DNA of 64,000 nucleotides from Bacillota bacterium (lineage in GTDB: Bacteria; Bacillota; Clostridia; Peptostreptococcales; Anaerovoracaceae). Location: contig JAEZLP010000013.1 in NCBI GenBank assembly GCA_023415235.1, positions 23,435 to 87,434 on the forward strand. Reading direction: 5' to 3'. The notes under the pieces were generated by a model. That model ran no database searches, was not told where the DNA came from, and worked only from the letters and a program-made list of their open reading frames with translations. Position 1 is the stretch's first letter. Every line of letters begins with the position of its first letter. Position numbers and translations under genes: made by a program. Positions 50,895 to 59,796 of this stretch are shown here, piece by piece.

Positions 50895-50999
50895 TAAATA
50901 CTTATGGGAGTAGCGAGCAAAAGTGGATGGCGCGATGTGTCATCAAGTTTGGTATGGGAGAAAAGGAGGACAAATCAGCTGAAAAGCTAAGGGGGAAAC

Positions 51000-51698
51000 A
51001 TGAATCACATTAAGAAGGATATCATGATCAAGGAACTTCCTTCCGAAGAACGTCCGAGAGAGAAGCTCATTCAATACGGTGCGGAAACACTATCAAACAC
51101 AGAGCTTCTTGCAATTCTGATCGGATCGGGAACGAAGGGGGGTTCTGCAATTATGCTCGCAAATCGTATTCTGGCTCTTGAAGAAGAGGGCATATCCTAC
51201 TTAACAAAATGTCTGCCGGAAGAACTTTCGGGAATCCCCGGAATGGGCATGGCAAAATCCTGTCAGATTGTTGCAGCCATAGAGCTTGGCAAGCGAATAG
51301 CTACAAAGCCCAGAGGAAAAAGAATCAATATCAAGTCTCCTGATGAAGTAGCATCCCTGTTTATCGAAGAGATGAGATACTTAAAAAAAGAGTATTTTAA
51401 AGTTTTGCTCTTAAACACCAAGAATGAAATTATTATGATTGAGAATATTTCTGTCGGAAGTTTGAACAGCTCTGTGGTTCATCCCAGAGAGGTGTTTTGT
51501 ACTGCGATAAAGAAAAGCGCCTGTTCCGTGATAGCGGTTCATAATCATCCAAGCGGAAACCCCATGCCCAGCCAGACGGATATCGACGTTACCCGAAGGC
51601 TGGTGGAGGCAGGAGAGCTTCTCGGTATCAAGGTGCTTGATCATATAATCATTGGTGACGGAATCTATGTTAGCCTGAAAGAAAAGATGCTGTTATGA
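51000..51698 (+). CDS. radC: RadC-family protein (JAMM/MPN fold)
   Basis: A 232-residue protein: helix-hairpin-helix half (SNTELLAILIGSGTKGGSA, GIPGMGMAKSCQIVAAIELGKR) and a C-terminal JAMM metalloprotease-like domain with the zinc motif HNHPSGNPMPSQTD near residue 185. Despite the name, its role in repair is unsettled. Conserved neighbour of maf and mreB. Confidence 0.93.
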   Translation: MNHIKKDIMIKELPSEERPREKLIQYGAETLSNTELLAILIGSGTKGGSAIMLANRILALEEEGISYLTKCLPEELSGIPGMGMAKSCQIVAAIELGKRIATKPRGKRINIKSPDEVASLFIEEMRYLKKEYFKVLLLNTKNEIIMIENISVGSLNSSVVHPREVFCTAIKKSACSVIAVHNHPSGNPMPSQTDIDVTRRLVEAGELLGIKVLDHIIIGDGIYVSLKEKMLL

Positions 51699-51745
51699 AT
51701 TAAATGAATGAAATCAATGCTGATTAGATTAAAGGAGTGAGTAAA

Positions 51746-52786
51746 ATGAGCTTATTTTACAAAGACATGGGAATTGATCTTGGTACTGCAAATACTTTGA
51801 TTTATATAAAAAATAAAGGAATCGTTCTGAATGAGCCTTCGGTTATCGCGGTGGATGCTTATACAAAAAGCGTAATTGCCACGGGAAAAGAAGCGAAGGG
51901 AATGATTGGAAAGACACCGGAAAGCATCCGGGTTATAAGGCCCCTGCAGGACGGTGTCATTTCGGACTTCGAAATGACTGCAAGTATGCTGAAAACATAC
52001 ATCAAACGAGTCATGCCGGATACATCCATCTTTACCAGGGTCAGAGTCGTCGTAGGAGTTCCTTCCGGTGTTACCGAGGTTGAGAAAAGAGCGGTTGAAG
52101 AAGTGATCCGCCAGTTGGGTGCAAAGGAAGTATATATTCTGGAGGAGCCGATGGCGGCTGCCATAGGGACAGGCCTGGCGATTGAAAGCGCCATGGGCTG
52201 CATGATAGCCGATATCGGCGGAGGGACGTCGGACATCGCAATCATCGCGTTGGGGGGAATCGTCACAAGCACCTCGCTGAGACATGCCGGAGACAAACTC
52301 AACGAAGCCATCGTGGCTTATATGCGAAAGCATTATGATCTTCTGATCGGTGACAAAACTGCTGAGGAAATCAAGGAAAAGATCGGCTGCGCATACATAG
52401 ACAAATCGGATCCTGAATGCATCCAGCAGATGGAGGCAAGAGGCAGAGACATAATAACCGGTCTTCCAAAGACTATTACGATCACATCTGTCGATGCGAT
52501 GAAAGCTTTGGAGGAACCGATCAAGGTCATTATAGACGGAATCAAGAGCACTTTGGAAAAAACCCCTCCTGAAATAGCCGCCGATATCGTCAGCAACGGA
52601 CTTGTTTTGTCCGGCGGCGGGGGGCTGATCAAAGGGCTGGATGATCTGATTGAATTTTCCACGGGCTTAAAGGTGACCATCGCAGAAAATGCGCTGCAGG
52701 CGGTCGCTGAGGGAACCGGAAAGAGCCTTATGAATATGGACAAGCTTCAAAAATATGCGGGAAGAGGCACGAAAAAGAGAGTATGA
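51746..52786 (+). CDS. mreB: Rod shape-determining protein MreB
   Basis: A 346-residue bacterial actin: DMGIDLGTANTLIYIKNKGIVLNEPSVIAV (phosphate 1), ADIGGGTSDIAII (phosphate 2), GLVLSGGGGLIKGLDDLI (adenosine). Start ATG 51746 follows AAAGGAG at 8 nt; GTG 51737 is inside that site. Forms membrane filaments that guide the elongasome. ATGA overlap with mreC. Confidence 0.96.
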   Translation: MSLFYKDMGIDLGTANTLIYIKNKGIVLNEPSVIAVDAYTKSVIATGKEAKGMIGKTPESIRVIRPLQDGVISDFEMTASMLKTYIKRVMPDTSIFTRVRVVVGVPSGVTEVEKRAVEEVIRQLGAKEVYILEEPMAAAIGTGLAIESAMGCMIADIGGGTSDIAIIALGGIVTSTSLRHAGDKLNEAIVAYMRKHYDLLIGDKTAEEIKEKIGCAYIDKSDPECIQQMEARGRDIITGLPKTITITSVDAMKALEEPIKVIIDGIKSTLEKTPPEIAADIVSNGLVLSGGGGLIKGLDDLIEFSTGLKVTIAENALQAVAEGTGKSLMNMDKLQKYAGRGTKKRV

Positions 52787-53607
52787 ATTGGCTGAGAGAA
52801 CACAAAATTTTAACAACCATATTGTCGATATTATTGGCTTTGATCATTGTCATCATTGTTTCTTATAGTAATATCGGAAATAGCACTGCTTTGGGCCGCA
52901 GTGTGCAGAAGGCCATAGTTTTTGTGCAGGGGCCTGTTTCCAGCGCAGGGAACGGAGTAAAATCCGGTGTGAAAGGGATTTTTCAATTCCGAAGCATCCT
53001 GAGGGAAAATGAGGAGCTTAAAGACCAGATTTCCGATCTTAACAGGGAAATTATAAAGATCAAGCTGACAGAGGCTGAACTGGCTGAGCTGAGACACCTG
53101 TCCAATATCTTGGGATATGAGAATGTAACGCCCAACTATAACTATGTAACCGCTGACGTGGTTGCCATGGACGGCTCCAATTGGTTCAATCTCTTTACGA
53201 TCAATGCAGGGTCTGATGACGGGATTTCCAAGGATTCTGTCGTGATCAACGGGGACGGTCTCATCGGCAGAGTTTTGGAGACCGGCACCGACTGGGCAAA
53301 GGTAATATCGGTAATTGACGAGTCCAACTCGGTCAGCTTCAAAGTGTTCCGTGACATGCAGCTCTTAGGGATTCTTTCCGGTGATGGAAAAGGAGGGCTT
53401 GAAGGGTATATGATCGATCCGGATGCCGCTATCATTGAGGGAGATATCCTGATCACATCAGGGATAGGCATGTATCCCGAGGGAATACCCATAGGTAAAG
53501 TGAAGAAGGTTGAATGGAACAATGATACACTGCTTAAAACGGTAACGATTGATCCAAGCGCATATTTTAAAAATCTGCAGAAGGTCACCGTTTTAGTCAG
53601 AAAGTAG
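52783..53607 (+). CDS. mreC: Rod shape-determining protein MreC
   Basis: A 274-residue bitopic protein: cytoplasmic NWLREHKI, TM helix 9-28, periplasmic coiled coil (residues 65-105: REN/EELKDQISDLNREIIKIKLTEAEL), then the two beta-barrel domains (VVAMDGSNWFNLFTINAGSDDGI, GLIGRVLETG, ILITSGIGMYPEGIPIG). Bridges MreB, MreD and PBP2. Confidence 0.94.
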   Translation: MNWLREHKILTTILSILLALIIVIIVSYSNIGNSTALGRSVQKAIVFVQGPVSSAGNGVKSGVKGIFQFRSILRENEELKDQISDLNREIIKIKLTEAELAELRHLSNILGYENVTPNYNYVTADVVAMDGSNWFNLFTINAGSDDGISKDSVVINGDGLIGRVLETGTDWAKVISVIDESNSVSFKVFRDMQLLGILSGDGKGGLEGYMIDPDAAIIEGDILITSGIGMYPEGIPIGKVKKVEWNNDTLLKTVTIDPSAYFKNLQKVTVLVRK

Positions 53608-53622
53608 TTCCGGGAGGACATA

Positions 53623-54159
53623 TTGAGATATAGATATTCATTTTTAATATTTTTTATTGCGTTCATACTGCAATCGACCGTAATGAACCACTTTAGAATT
53701 TTCGACATGTCACCGAACCTGATTCTCTGTCTGGTGGTGATTTTCTCATTTTTATATGAGGGTTATCACGGTATTTTCTACGGAATCCTGTTCGGGCTGG
53801 TCGGTGATATATGTTATGCAGAAATCATTGGAGTCGCTGCCCTGTGCAATTTTTTGATCGCGTTGGTCTGCATGGAGATGAAACGATTCTTTTACAAAGA
53901 CAGCATCATTTCCGTTATAATTGCATCCTTAGTCGGAACCGTGATCTATGCATTGTTATATTGGAGCGTCAATGCGTTGCTCAGCAACTCTGACGACTTT
54001 TTATACGTTATGGAAAAAGAAGCCGTATTGCTGGCTTATCATATTATTATCACACTGGCAATTTATAAAGTTGTAAGCCGAAGTGTGATAAAGCATCGCG
54101 GCGATCGGTATATGTACCGTGGGAACCTTCAGGAGGCAAGGAGCTTAAATAGATCATGA
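53623..54159 (+). CDS. mreD: Rod shape-determining protein MreD
   Basis: A 178-residue protein with five to six TM helices, including FILQSTVMNHFRIFDMSPNLILCLVVIFSFLYEGYHGIFYGI in the family pattern. Start is TTG 53623 with GGGAGG 5 nt upstream. Overlaps PBP2 by ATGA. Membrane part of the elongasome scaffold. Confidence 0.88.
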   Translation: MRYRYSFLIFFIAFILQSTVMNHFRIFDMSPNLILCLVVIFSFLYEGYHGIFYGILFGLVGDICYAEIIGVAALCNFLIALVCMEMKRFFYKDSIISVIIASLVGTVIYALLYWSVNALLSNSDDFLYVMEKEAVLLAYHIIITLAIYKVVSRSVIKHRGDRYMYRGNLQEARSLNRS

Positions 54160-56909
54160 AATGGTTGAAATCAAGAACGAATCAAATACTTCTCATGGTC
54201 ATGGTCATGATGGCGATCCTGGGACTTCGGTTGTTCGACCTGACTGTGGTGGAGGGTAGCGTTTGGGATGAGAGAGCTTCAAGCATCAGCGTAAAAACCA
54301 TCAGCACCTCCGCTCCCAGGGGAGAAATTCTGGATCGTTATGGCAGGGTGCTTGCAGGCAATATTCCGAGCTTTACTGTACACTTTAGCCCGGGGGACCT
54401 GTCCAATGAAGAAATCAATAGGGTTTCCCGCAATCTGATTCATATTCTCGAGGCAAACGGGGATGCGTATTATGATAATTTCCCCATTCTGATGGAGAAC
54501 GGGAAATTTGAATACACCTATCAGAAGGATATCGAAGATTGGCTTGCATCGCAGGCAATGCCGACCGACTATTCTGCCGAACAGGCTTTTGATGAAATGA
54601 GGAGACGGCAGAACATCGATGAAGGGCTCAACAAATATGATGCGCAGGCTGAGCTGCAGACTGTGTACAATATTTTCCCTCCGATTTCAGTGAAAAACAT
54701 GAAATTCCTGAAAGAGCTGGATAAAGAAAGCTTTCTGGGGAGATATTATCTGGATCTCGACTTGACAGCGGAACAGGCTTTCAGAGCCCTGCGGGAGAAA
54801 TTCGAGATTCCGGCTGATCTGACCGACGAAGAGGCGCGGAAGATTATGGTGGTACGGAACGAGCTTTCTTCCCAAGGTTACCGGAAATACATGCCCGCCA
54901 AAATAGCGGGGGGCGTATCCAACAACACCATTGTTATTATTGAAGAGAAAAACTCGGATTTGCCTGGGGTTGAAGTGGTAGCTGAGTCAATCCGGTATTA
55001 TCCAAACGGAAATACCGCCGCTCATGTGCTGGGATACCTTGGTCAGATTTCGGAAAGCGAAAAGTCTTACTATGTTGATGAGAAAGGCTATAAACCAACC
55101 GACATGGTCGGACAGGAAGGCCTTGAAAAATCCTTTGAATCCTATCTGAAAGGAACCGATGGAACGAAAAATGTGGAAGTCAATGCCTTCGGAGAGCTGG
55201 TCAGAGTGATCAATGAGACGGAGCCCCAAAAAGGAAAGGATCTTTATCTTACCATAGACCTGGAACTTCAAAAAACTGCGGAAGACGCGCTTCAGCAGGC
55301 ACTGACGGAGATTCAGAAGGCAGGGACCTTTAAGAGTCAATGGGGCGATTTTAAATACGGAACGGCCTATAAGAATGCCAACGTAGGAGCCGTAGTGGCC
55401 TTGGAGGTCGAGACCGGCGATGTGCTTGCCATGGCAAGCTATCCGGATTTCGATCCCAATCTCTTTGCCACAGGAATCAGCAAAGAGGACTGGAATGCGT
55501 TGCAGGGGCAAAATTTAAGAGATCCTCTGTCGCCGTTGCCTTTGTTCAATGTGGCTGCAAGAACGGCGGTACAGCCAGGATCCACCTTCAAAATGGTCAC
55601 CGCGACTGCGGCACTGGAGAGCGGCTTGGATCCCAACAGAAAGCTTCGGGACGGCGGCTATGTCAAGCTAGGAAATCGGACTTACGGTTGCTTGATCTGG
55701 AACCGATCAAGAGGGAATCACGGATACATCAATCTGATGGAAGCGCTGGAAGTGTCCTGCAACTATTATTTCTTCGATATCGCCACAGGCCGGGACTTTT
55801 ATAAAAGAACGTCTCTGGGGTTAAGAGAGCCTATGAATATTGAAAAGATAACATCCTTTGCTCAGCAGTACGGACTTGGCGTGAAAACCGGGATTGAAAT
55901 CCCCGAAACCGTTGTTCCGGTCCCCAGCCAGGAAAGAAAAATGGCGCAGATCAAATCCATGCTGAGAAATGTGCTCATAGGCAGGGCCGAAATGTATTTC
56001 CAGAAGTCTATCATTCAAGACAAGGAAAAGCTCAAGGAAAACATTGACACCATCGTAAGCTGGACGGAGGAGAATCCCACAAGAAACGAGCTCATCCAAC
56101 GTATGGGAAAAATGGGCGTGAAGGAAAATCTGGTCGAAACAGTTGTAGACCTATGCAAATTTACCTACTTCAACCAGGCAGCATGGACTACCGGGGATGA
56201 GCTGAACATCTCCATCGGGCAGGGTGAAAATGCCTATACGCCGCTGCAGATGGCCAACTACATCGCAACCATCGGAAATAAAGGAGTTCACAACCAAGTA
56301 AGCCTGATCAAAGCCATCGAAGGCGAAGGCCCCCATGTAAAGGAACCGGGTAAGAAGATCAGTCTGCAAAATGAAGATAACCTGAAGTATATCATCGAAG
56401 GGATGAAGCGAGTTGCCACCGGCCCAAAAGGAAGCTTAAAGGGAACCTTCGGCAACTTCCCCGTACAGGTGGCCGGAAAAACCGGAACCGCTGAGAGAGC
56501 GGGAAAGATCAATCCGCCGGATGAAGTGGAATACATCAAACAGTATCTGCCAAAGATCAACGGCAGTTTAAAATGGACCGACGTGGAACTTGAGATGAAC
56601 AGACTGCTGAAGGAATATCCTGATATCTACTCAACCAGGAATTACGCCGTCAGACAGGCTGTGATCAATTTAAGCGGCGGAAGAGTAACCGCAGCCAAAA
56701 TCGATGCCTATAAAGCCAGCTATGATCCCTTTGCTTGGGTTATGGCAATGGCGCCAGCCGACGATCCAAAGATCGCAGTGGCGGTTCTTCTGTTTCAAGG
56801 AGGCACGGCTGGTTATGCAGCTCCGGTGGCAAGGGAAGTAATCGGAAAATATTTACAGCTGGATAAGATCTACGAGGATTACAGCATTGACACAAAAATT
56901 ACACAATGA
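54156..56909 (+). CDS. mrdA: Penicillin-binding protein 2 (elongasome transpeptidase)
   Basis: A 917-residue class B PBP. TM anchor 10-28; pedestal with APRGEILDRYGRVLAGN and an extended region (residues 90-230); catalytic domain with QPGSTFKMVTA (Ser near 475), SCNYYF (SxN), SIGQGENAYTPLQMANY and GKTGTAERAG (near 774). Larger than the E. coli enzyme (633 residues) because of an extended pedestal, a helical insert (about residues 590-680) between SxN and SIGQGE, and about 70 residues after KTG. Such large PBP2s are usual in Clostridia. Coupled to mreD. Confidence 0.93.
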   Translation: MKWLKSRTNQILLMVMVMMAILGLRLFDLTVVEGSVWDERASSISVKTISTSAPRGEILDRYGRVLAGNIPSFTVHFSPGDLSNEEINRVSRNLIHILEANGDAYYDNFPILMENGKFEYTYQKDIEDWLASQAMPTDYSAEQAFDEMRRRQNIDEGLNKYDAQAELQTVYNIFPPISVKNMKFLKELDKESFLGRYYLDLDLTAEQAFRALREKFEIPADLTDEEARKIMVVRNELSSQGYRKYMPAKIAGGVSNNTIVIIEEKNSDLPGVEVVAESIRYYPNGNTAAHVLGYLGQISESEKSYYVDEKGYKPTDMVGQEGLEKSFESYLKGTDGTKNVEVNAFGELVRVINETEPQKGKDLYLTIDLELQKTAEDALQQALTEIQKAGTFKSQWGDFKYGTAYKNANVGAVVALEVETGDVLAMASYPDFDPNLFATGISKEDWNALQGQNLRDPLSPLPLFNVAARTAVQPGSTFKMVTATAALESGLDPNRKLRDGGYVKLGNRTYGCLIWNRSRGNHGYINLMEALEVSCNYYFFDIATGRDFYKRTSLGLREPMNIEKITSFAQQYGLGVKTGIEIPETVVPVPSQERKMAQIKSMLRNVLIGRAEMYFQKSIIQDKEKLKENIDTIVSWTEENPTRNELIQRMGKMGVKENLVETVVDLCKFTYFNQAAWTTGDELNISIGQGENAYTPLQMANYIATIGNKGVHNQVSLIKAIEGEGPHVKEPGKKISLQNEDNLKYIIEGMKRVATGPKGSLKGTFGNFPVQVAGKTGTAERAGKINPPDEVEYIKQYLPKINGSLKWTDVELEMNRLLKEYPDIYSTRNYAVRQAVINLSGGRVTAAKIDAYKASYDPFAWVMAMAPADDPKIAVAVLLFQGGTAGYAAPVAREVIGKYLQLDKIYEDYSIDTKITQ

Positions 56910-56919
56910 GGAGAGTAAG

Positions 56920-57657
56920 ATGGGGAAGGTTATTTTGATCGCTTCCGGAAAGGGAGGAGTCGGCAAGACCGTATTTGCTTCCAATGCCGGAGCGAAGCTC
57001 GCACAGCAAGGTTACAAGGTTGTACTGATCGACATGAACATGGGACTACGGAATCTTGATATCTGTCTGGGCCTTGAGAACAAAGTAGTATATGATGTCG
57101 CGGATGTGCTGTCCGGCGTCTGCAGAATCAAGCAGGCGCTGATTAGAGACAGGAGATTTCCGGATCTCTATTTAATGTCAGCCCCGCAGAATAAGCAGAA
57201 AGCAGAGATTACTCCTCTCCACATGAAGGTGTTGTGCAATAAATTAAAGAAAAATTTTGATTTTATTATCATTGATGCTCCGGCTGGTATCGGCGAGGAT
57301 CTTGCAATTGCCGCTGCGGGAGCGGAGTTGGCAGTGATTGTTACAGTTCCGGAGTATGCTGCGGTCCGTGATGCAGATATGCTGGATCAGGTTCTTTTGG
57401 AACTGGGAATCAAGAGGAGAGTCTATGTGATCAATAAGGTAATGGCCAACCTGATTACAACGGGTTTGATTCCGGGTATCGCCGAGATCGCGGAGATTAT
57501 GCGACCGCCGATGGCAGGGATCATACAGTATGACGAAAATATTCACATTGCTGCAAATAACGGTCTCCCCATCGTTTGCCGGGAAGGCTCCTATATAGAA
57601 AAAAACTTTGCAAAAATACTTGACCGGATCATAGATGCAATAGACGAAAAGGAATAA
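56920..57657 (+). CDS. minD: MinD-family ATPase
   Basis: A 245-residue deviant Walker-A ATPase: GKVILIASGKGGVGKTVFASNAGAKLA, VVLIDMNMGLRNLDICLG, FDFIIIDAPAGIGEDL. MinD places the division site with MinC. Two oddities: after GKT the usual T-run is VFASN, and the C-terminus ends ILDRIIDAIDEKE without the basic amphipathic membrane-targeting helix typical of MinD. minC and minE are absent on either side, so membrane placement or partner may differ. Start ATG 56920 follows GAGGAGAG, 11 nt after the PBP2 stop. Confidence 0.85.
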   Translation: MGKVILIASGKGGVGKTVFASNAGAKLAQQGYKVVLIDMNMGLRNLDICLGLENKVVYDVADVLSGVCRIKQALIRDRRFPDLYLMSAPQNKQKAEITPLHMKVLCNKLKKNFDFIIIDAPAGIGEDLAIAAAGAELAVIVTVPEYAAVRDADMLDQVLLELGIKRRVYVINKVMANLITTGLIPGIAEIAEIMRPPMAGIIQYDENIHIAANNGLPIVCREGSYIEKNFAKILDRIIDAIDEKE

Positions 57658-57677
57658 AGGAAGCAGGAGTAAAGAAA

Positions 57678-57824
57678 ATGGAAATAGGAATCATCGGCGG
57701 AGCCGACGGACCAACCTCAATCTACATAGCGTCGGGGGGCATCCATGAAGCAATCCTGCTTGCAGGGGTAGTTGTCGTCGCAGCGGTCATTCTCATTCGT
57801 ATCATGAGGAAAAAGAGAAAGTAA
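57678..57824 (+). CDS. 48-residue membrane peptide with OadB-like GADGPT motif
   Basis: A very small protein, MEIGIIGGADGPTSIYIASG then a single TM helix (about residues 23-41) and a basic RIMRKKRK tail. The GIIGGADGPT(S/A)I block is a signature of the beta subunit of sodium-pumping decarboxylases (OadB/MmdB/GcdB), normally embedded in a protein of about 400 residues; here it stands alone. AGGAG lies 9 nt upstream and the gene follows minD by 20 bp in the same direction. Codon use and start look real. Function unknown. Confidence 0.7.
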   Translation: MEIGIIGGADGPTSIYIASGGIHEAILLAGVVVVAAVILIRIMRKKRK

Positions 57825-57897
57825 GAAGTAGATTTCGAGCTGGGAATGAATCATTCCCAGCTTCTATGATTATGGGGTATTTAATGGGGTTCTTTCT

Positions 57898-58242
57898 ATG
57901 AAAGATATAATAATTGGATCAATAAAATTATTATTAATATCCATTATTGTGAGTTTACTGGCGTTTGTGTTACTTGATCTGGAGCTTGGCTCATCTGTAT
58001 ACTTTTTTATATATTTATTAACATTTCTGTTGGTCCCATATTGGCTTAGATATAATACAAAAATACAGTGGGGATTAAAACTGTTTCTGATCATACTCGT
58101 TGGTATCATCAGCATTGGAACTATTATTAGCTTATATGGAACAAGTAAGGCTTTTTATCGTTATATTATTATATTCTGTATTTTAGTAGCGAGCGGCATT
58201 ATATTCAATTATATAAAAGAAAGAACAAGGGCAAGCAATTAA
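57898..58242 (+). CDS. Small membrane protein of unknown function
   Basis: A 114-residue protein, almost wholly hydrophobic, with four predicted TM helices (residues 5-25, 33-50, 59-79, 87-106) and a basic tail KERTRASN. No family recognised. The ribosome site is weak and the region is AT-richer than its neighbours, which may indicate recent acquisition. A small dyad AGCTGGGAATG/CATTCCCAGCT (57839-57864) precedes it. Confidence 0.55.
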   Translation: MKDIIIGSIKLLLISIIVSLLAFVLLDLELGSSVYFFIYLLTFLLVPYWLRYNTKIQWGLKLFLIILVGIISIGTIISLYGTSKAFYRYIIIFCILVASGIIFNYIKERTRASN

Positions 58243-58253
58243 GAATTATAAAC

Positions 58254-58300
58254 GGAAACAGCCTATGATACTGGAATGGTATCCATAGGCTGTTTTTTAT
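58254..58300. terminator. Terminator between convergent genes
   Basis: AAACAGCCTATGATAC, loop, GGTATCCATAGGCTGTTTTTT; strong stem with T6, closing the mreBCD-minD block against rodA. Confidence 0.85.
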
Positions 58301-58370
58301 ATGTCCGTTTTCGTAAAACACTACACGGTAATATCCATTTTTAGTCCGCTGGGATTACATTATATTTATT

Positions 58371-59477
58371 TTAAAAGTTGATGATTTTGCTCCTGATTCC
58401 TACGTTTAAAACAATTCCCAGAGCGATCATATTAGCCACCACAGAGGAGCCGCCATAGCTGATAAATGGTAGGGTGATACCGGTAACAGGCATGATACCC
58501 ATGGCCATGGCAATATTCTCAAAGATCTGGAAGCAGAACATGGCAAGGATTCCTATCACGATGAGGGAACCGTACAAATCCTTCGCGTTATCAGCGATCT
58601 TCACCATGCGGTAGAGAAAGACGGTGTAGAGCAGGATGACAACGGCTCCGCCAACCATTCCAAGCTCTTCCACAATTACGGAGAATATGAAGTCGGACTT
58701 CTGAACGGGAAGAAATTTCAATTCCTTCTGTGTTCCTTGAAAAAGTCCCTTGCCGAGAATTCCTCCGGACCCGATGGCAACCTTGGAATTCCAAACCTGA
58801 TAGTTACCCGCGAGAGACAGGTTGTCCGGATGCAGGAAGGCGTCAATTCTTTCCTTCTGGTGAGAGGCCATAAACCGGTAAAGGATCGGCATAGAGATAC
58901 AAAACACTCCGCCCAGCTTTGCGAACAGCTTGTAGTCGATCCCTGCACAGAAGATCATGATCACCGTGATAAAACTCATTACAACCGCAGTTCCAAGGTC
59001 TTCTTTCAAAATAATCACGAGGAAAGGGGCAGCATAAAGGAACGCCAGCGCGACGCCTTTCAGGGTATACAGGGAACCTCGATTTCTGGTCAGATAGCTG
59101 GCAAAAACCAGCACAAAGGATATTTTAACAAGCTCCGAGGGCTGCATATCGACGGGGCCAAGATCGACCCACGCTCTGGAACCGAAATGCTCCACTCCCA
59201 GACCCGGGATGTAAACCGTAAGGAGAAACAGCACCGAACCGGCATAAATGATCTTTTCCATGCTTTCAAAGGTTTTATAATTGAACAGGAGAACGATGCA
59301 AAGAGCAATCGCTCCCAGGATATATGCGGCAAACTGTACTGTAATATCCTTCGTGATGATAAACTGGCCCTCATAGGATGTACTGCCGACCATAATAATG
59401 CTGATTACAGCAAAAAAAACCGGCAGAAATAAAAGGACCTTATCTATGTTTTTCAGTAAGTTTTTAAAATAAACCAT
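58371..59477 (-). CDS. rodA: Peptidoglycan glycosyltransferase RodA (SEDS)
   Basis: A 368-residue protein with ten TM helices. SEDS marks: GSRAWVDLGPVDMQPSELVKISFVL (conserved Asp/Glu region), KEDLGTAVVMS, QKSDFIFSVIVEELGMVGG, and TGITLPFISYGGSS. Polymerises lipid II with PBP2. Start ATG 59477 follows AAGG at 8 nt; a TTG six codons upstream is less likely. Encoded on the opposite strand, just past its elongasome partners. Confidence 0.92.
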   Translation of the reverse strand: MVYFKNLLKNIDKVLLFLPVFFAVISIIMVGSTSYEGQFIITKDITVQFAAYILGAIALCIVLLFNYKTFESMEKIIYAGSVLFLLTVYIPGLGVEHFGSRAWVDLGPVDMQPSELVKISFVLVFASYLTRNRGSLYTLKGVALAFLYAAPFLVIILKEDLGTAVVMSFITVIMIFCAGIDYKLFAKLGGVFCISMPILYRFMASHQKERIDAFLHPDNLSLAGNYQVWNSKVAIGSGGILGKGLFQGTQKELKFLPVQKSDFIFSVIVEELGMVGGAVVILLYTVFLYRMVKIADNAKDLYGSLIVIGILAMFCFQIFENIAMAMGIMPVTGITLPFISYGGSSVVANMIALGIVLNVGIRSKIINF

Positions 59478-59606
59478 GTTAAATACCTTCTTCAACTATG
59501 TTCGGGGACACTTGTTCAATTAACTTCAGACGGCAAAAAAACCGAAGTTTCTTTCATGAACGAAAGCGATAAGGGTCGAAAGGCTGTTATTTCATACCTG
59601 TAAACC

Positions 59607-59717
59607 GTGATATTACGGAAAAATACACGGTTGACGCAGGCTAATTCAACTTGACATTATATTACGGTAAACATTATAATATATATTGTGTAGTTATATC
59701 AATATTTAATTACGTAA
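59607..59717. repeat. Inverted-repeat words upstream of rny
   Basis: AACCGTG...CACGGTT (59607-59634) and three TATTACG/ATTACG palindromic words (CCGTGATATTACGG near 59610, ATATTACGGTAA near 59659, ATTACGTAAT at 59708), placed around the promoter. Possible operator set. Confidence 0.45.
59651..59680 (+). promoter_or_regulatory. rny promoter
   Basis: TTGACA (59651-59656), 18-bp spacer, TATAAT (59675-59680). Leader of about 110 nt contains a hairpin CACCC/GGGTG (59737-59756). Confidence 0.7.
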
Positions 59718-59796
59718 TGCTGATATTTAGTAATTCACCCAAGGATTTACGGGTGTTAAAAGGATTAAATTTTGAAAAGTAGGGAGGTGTGTTAAC

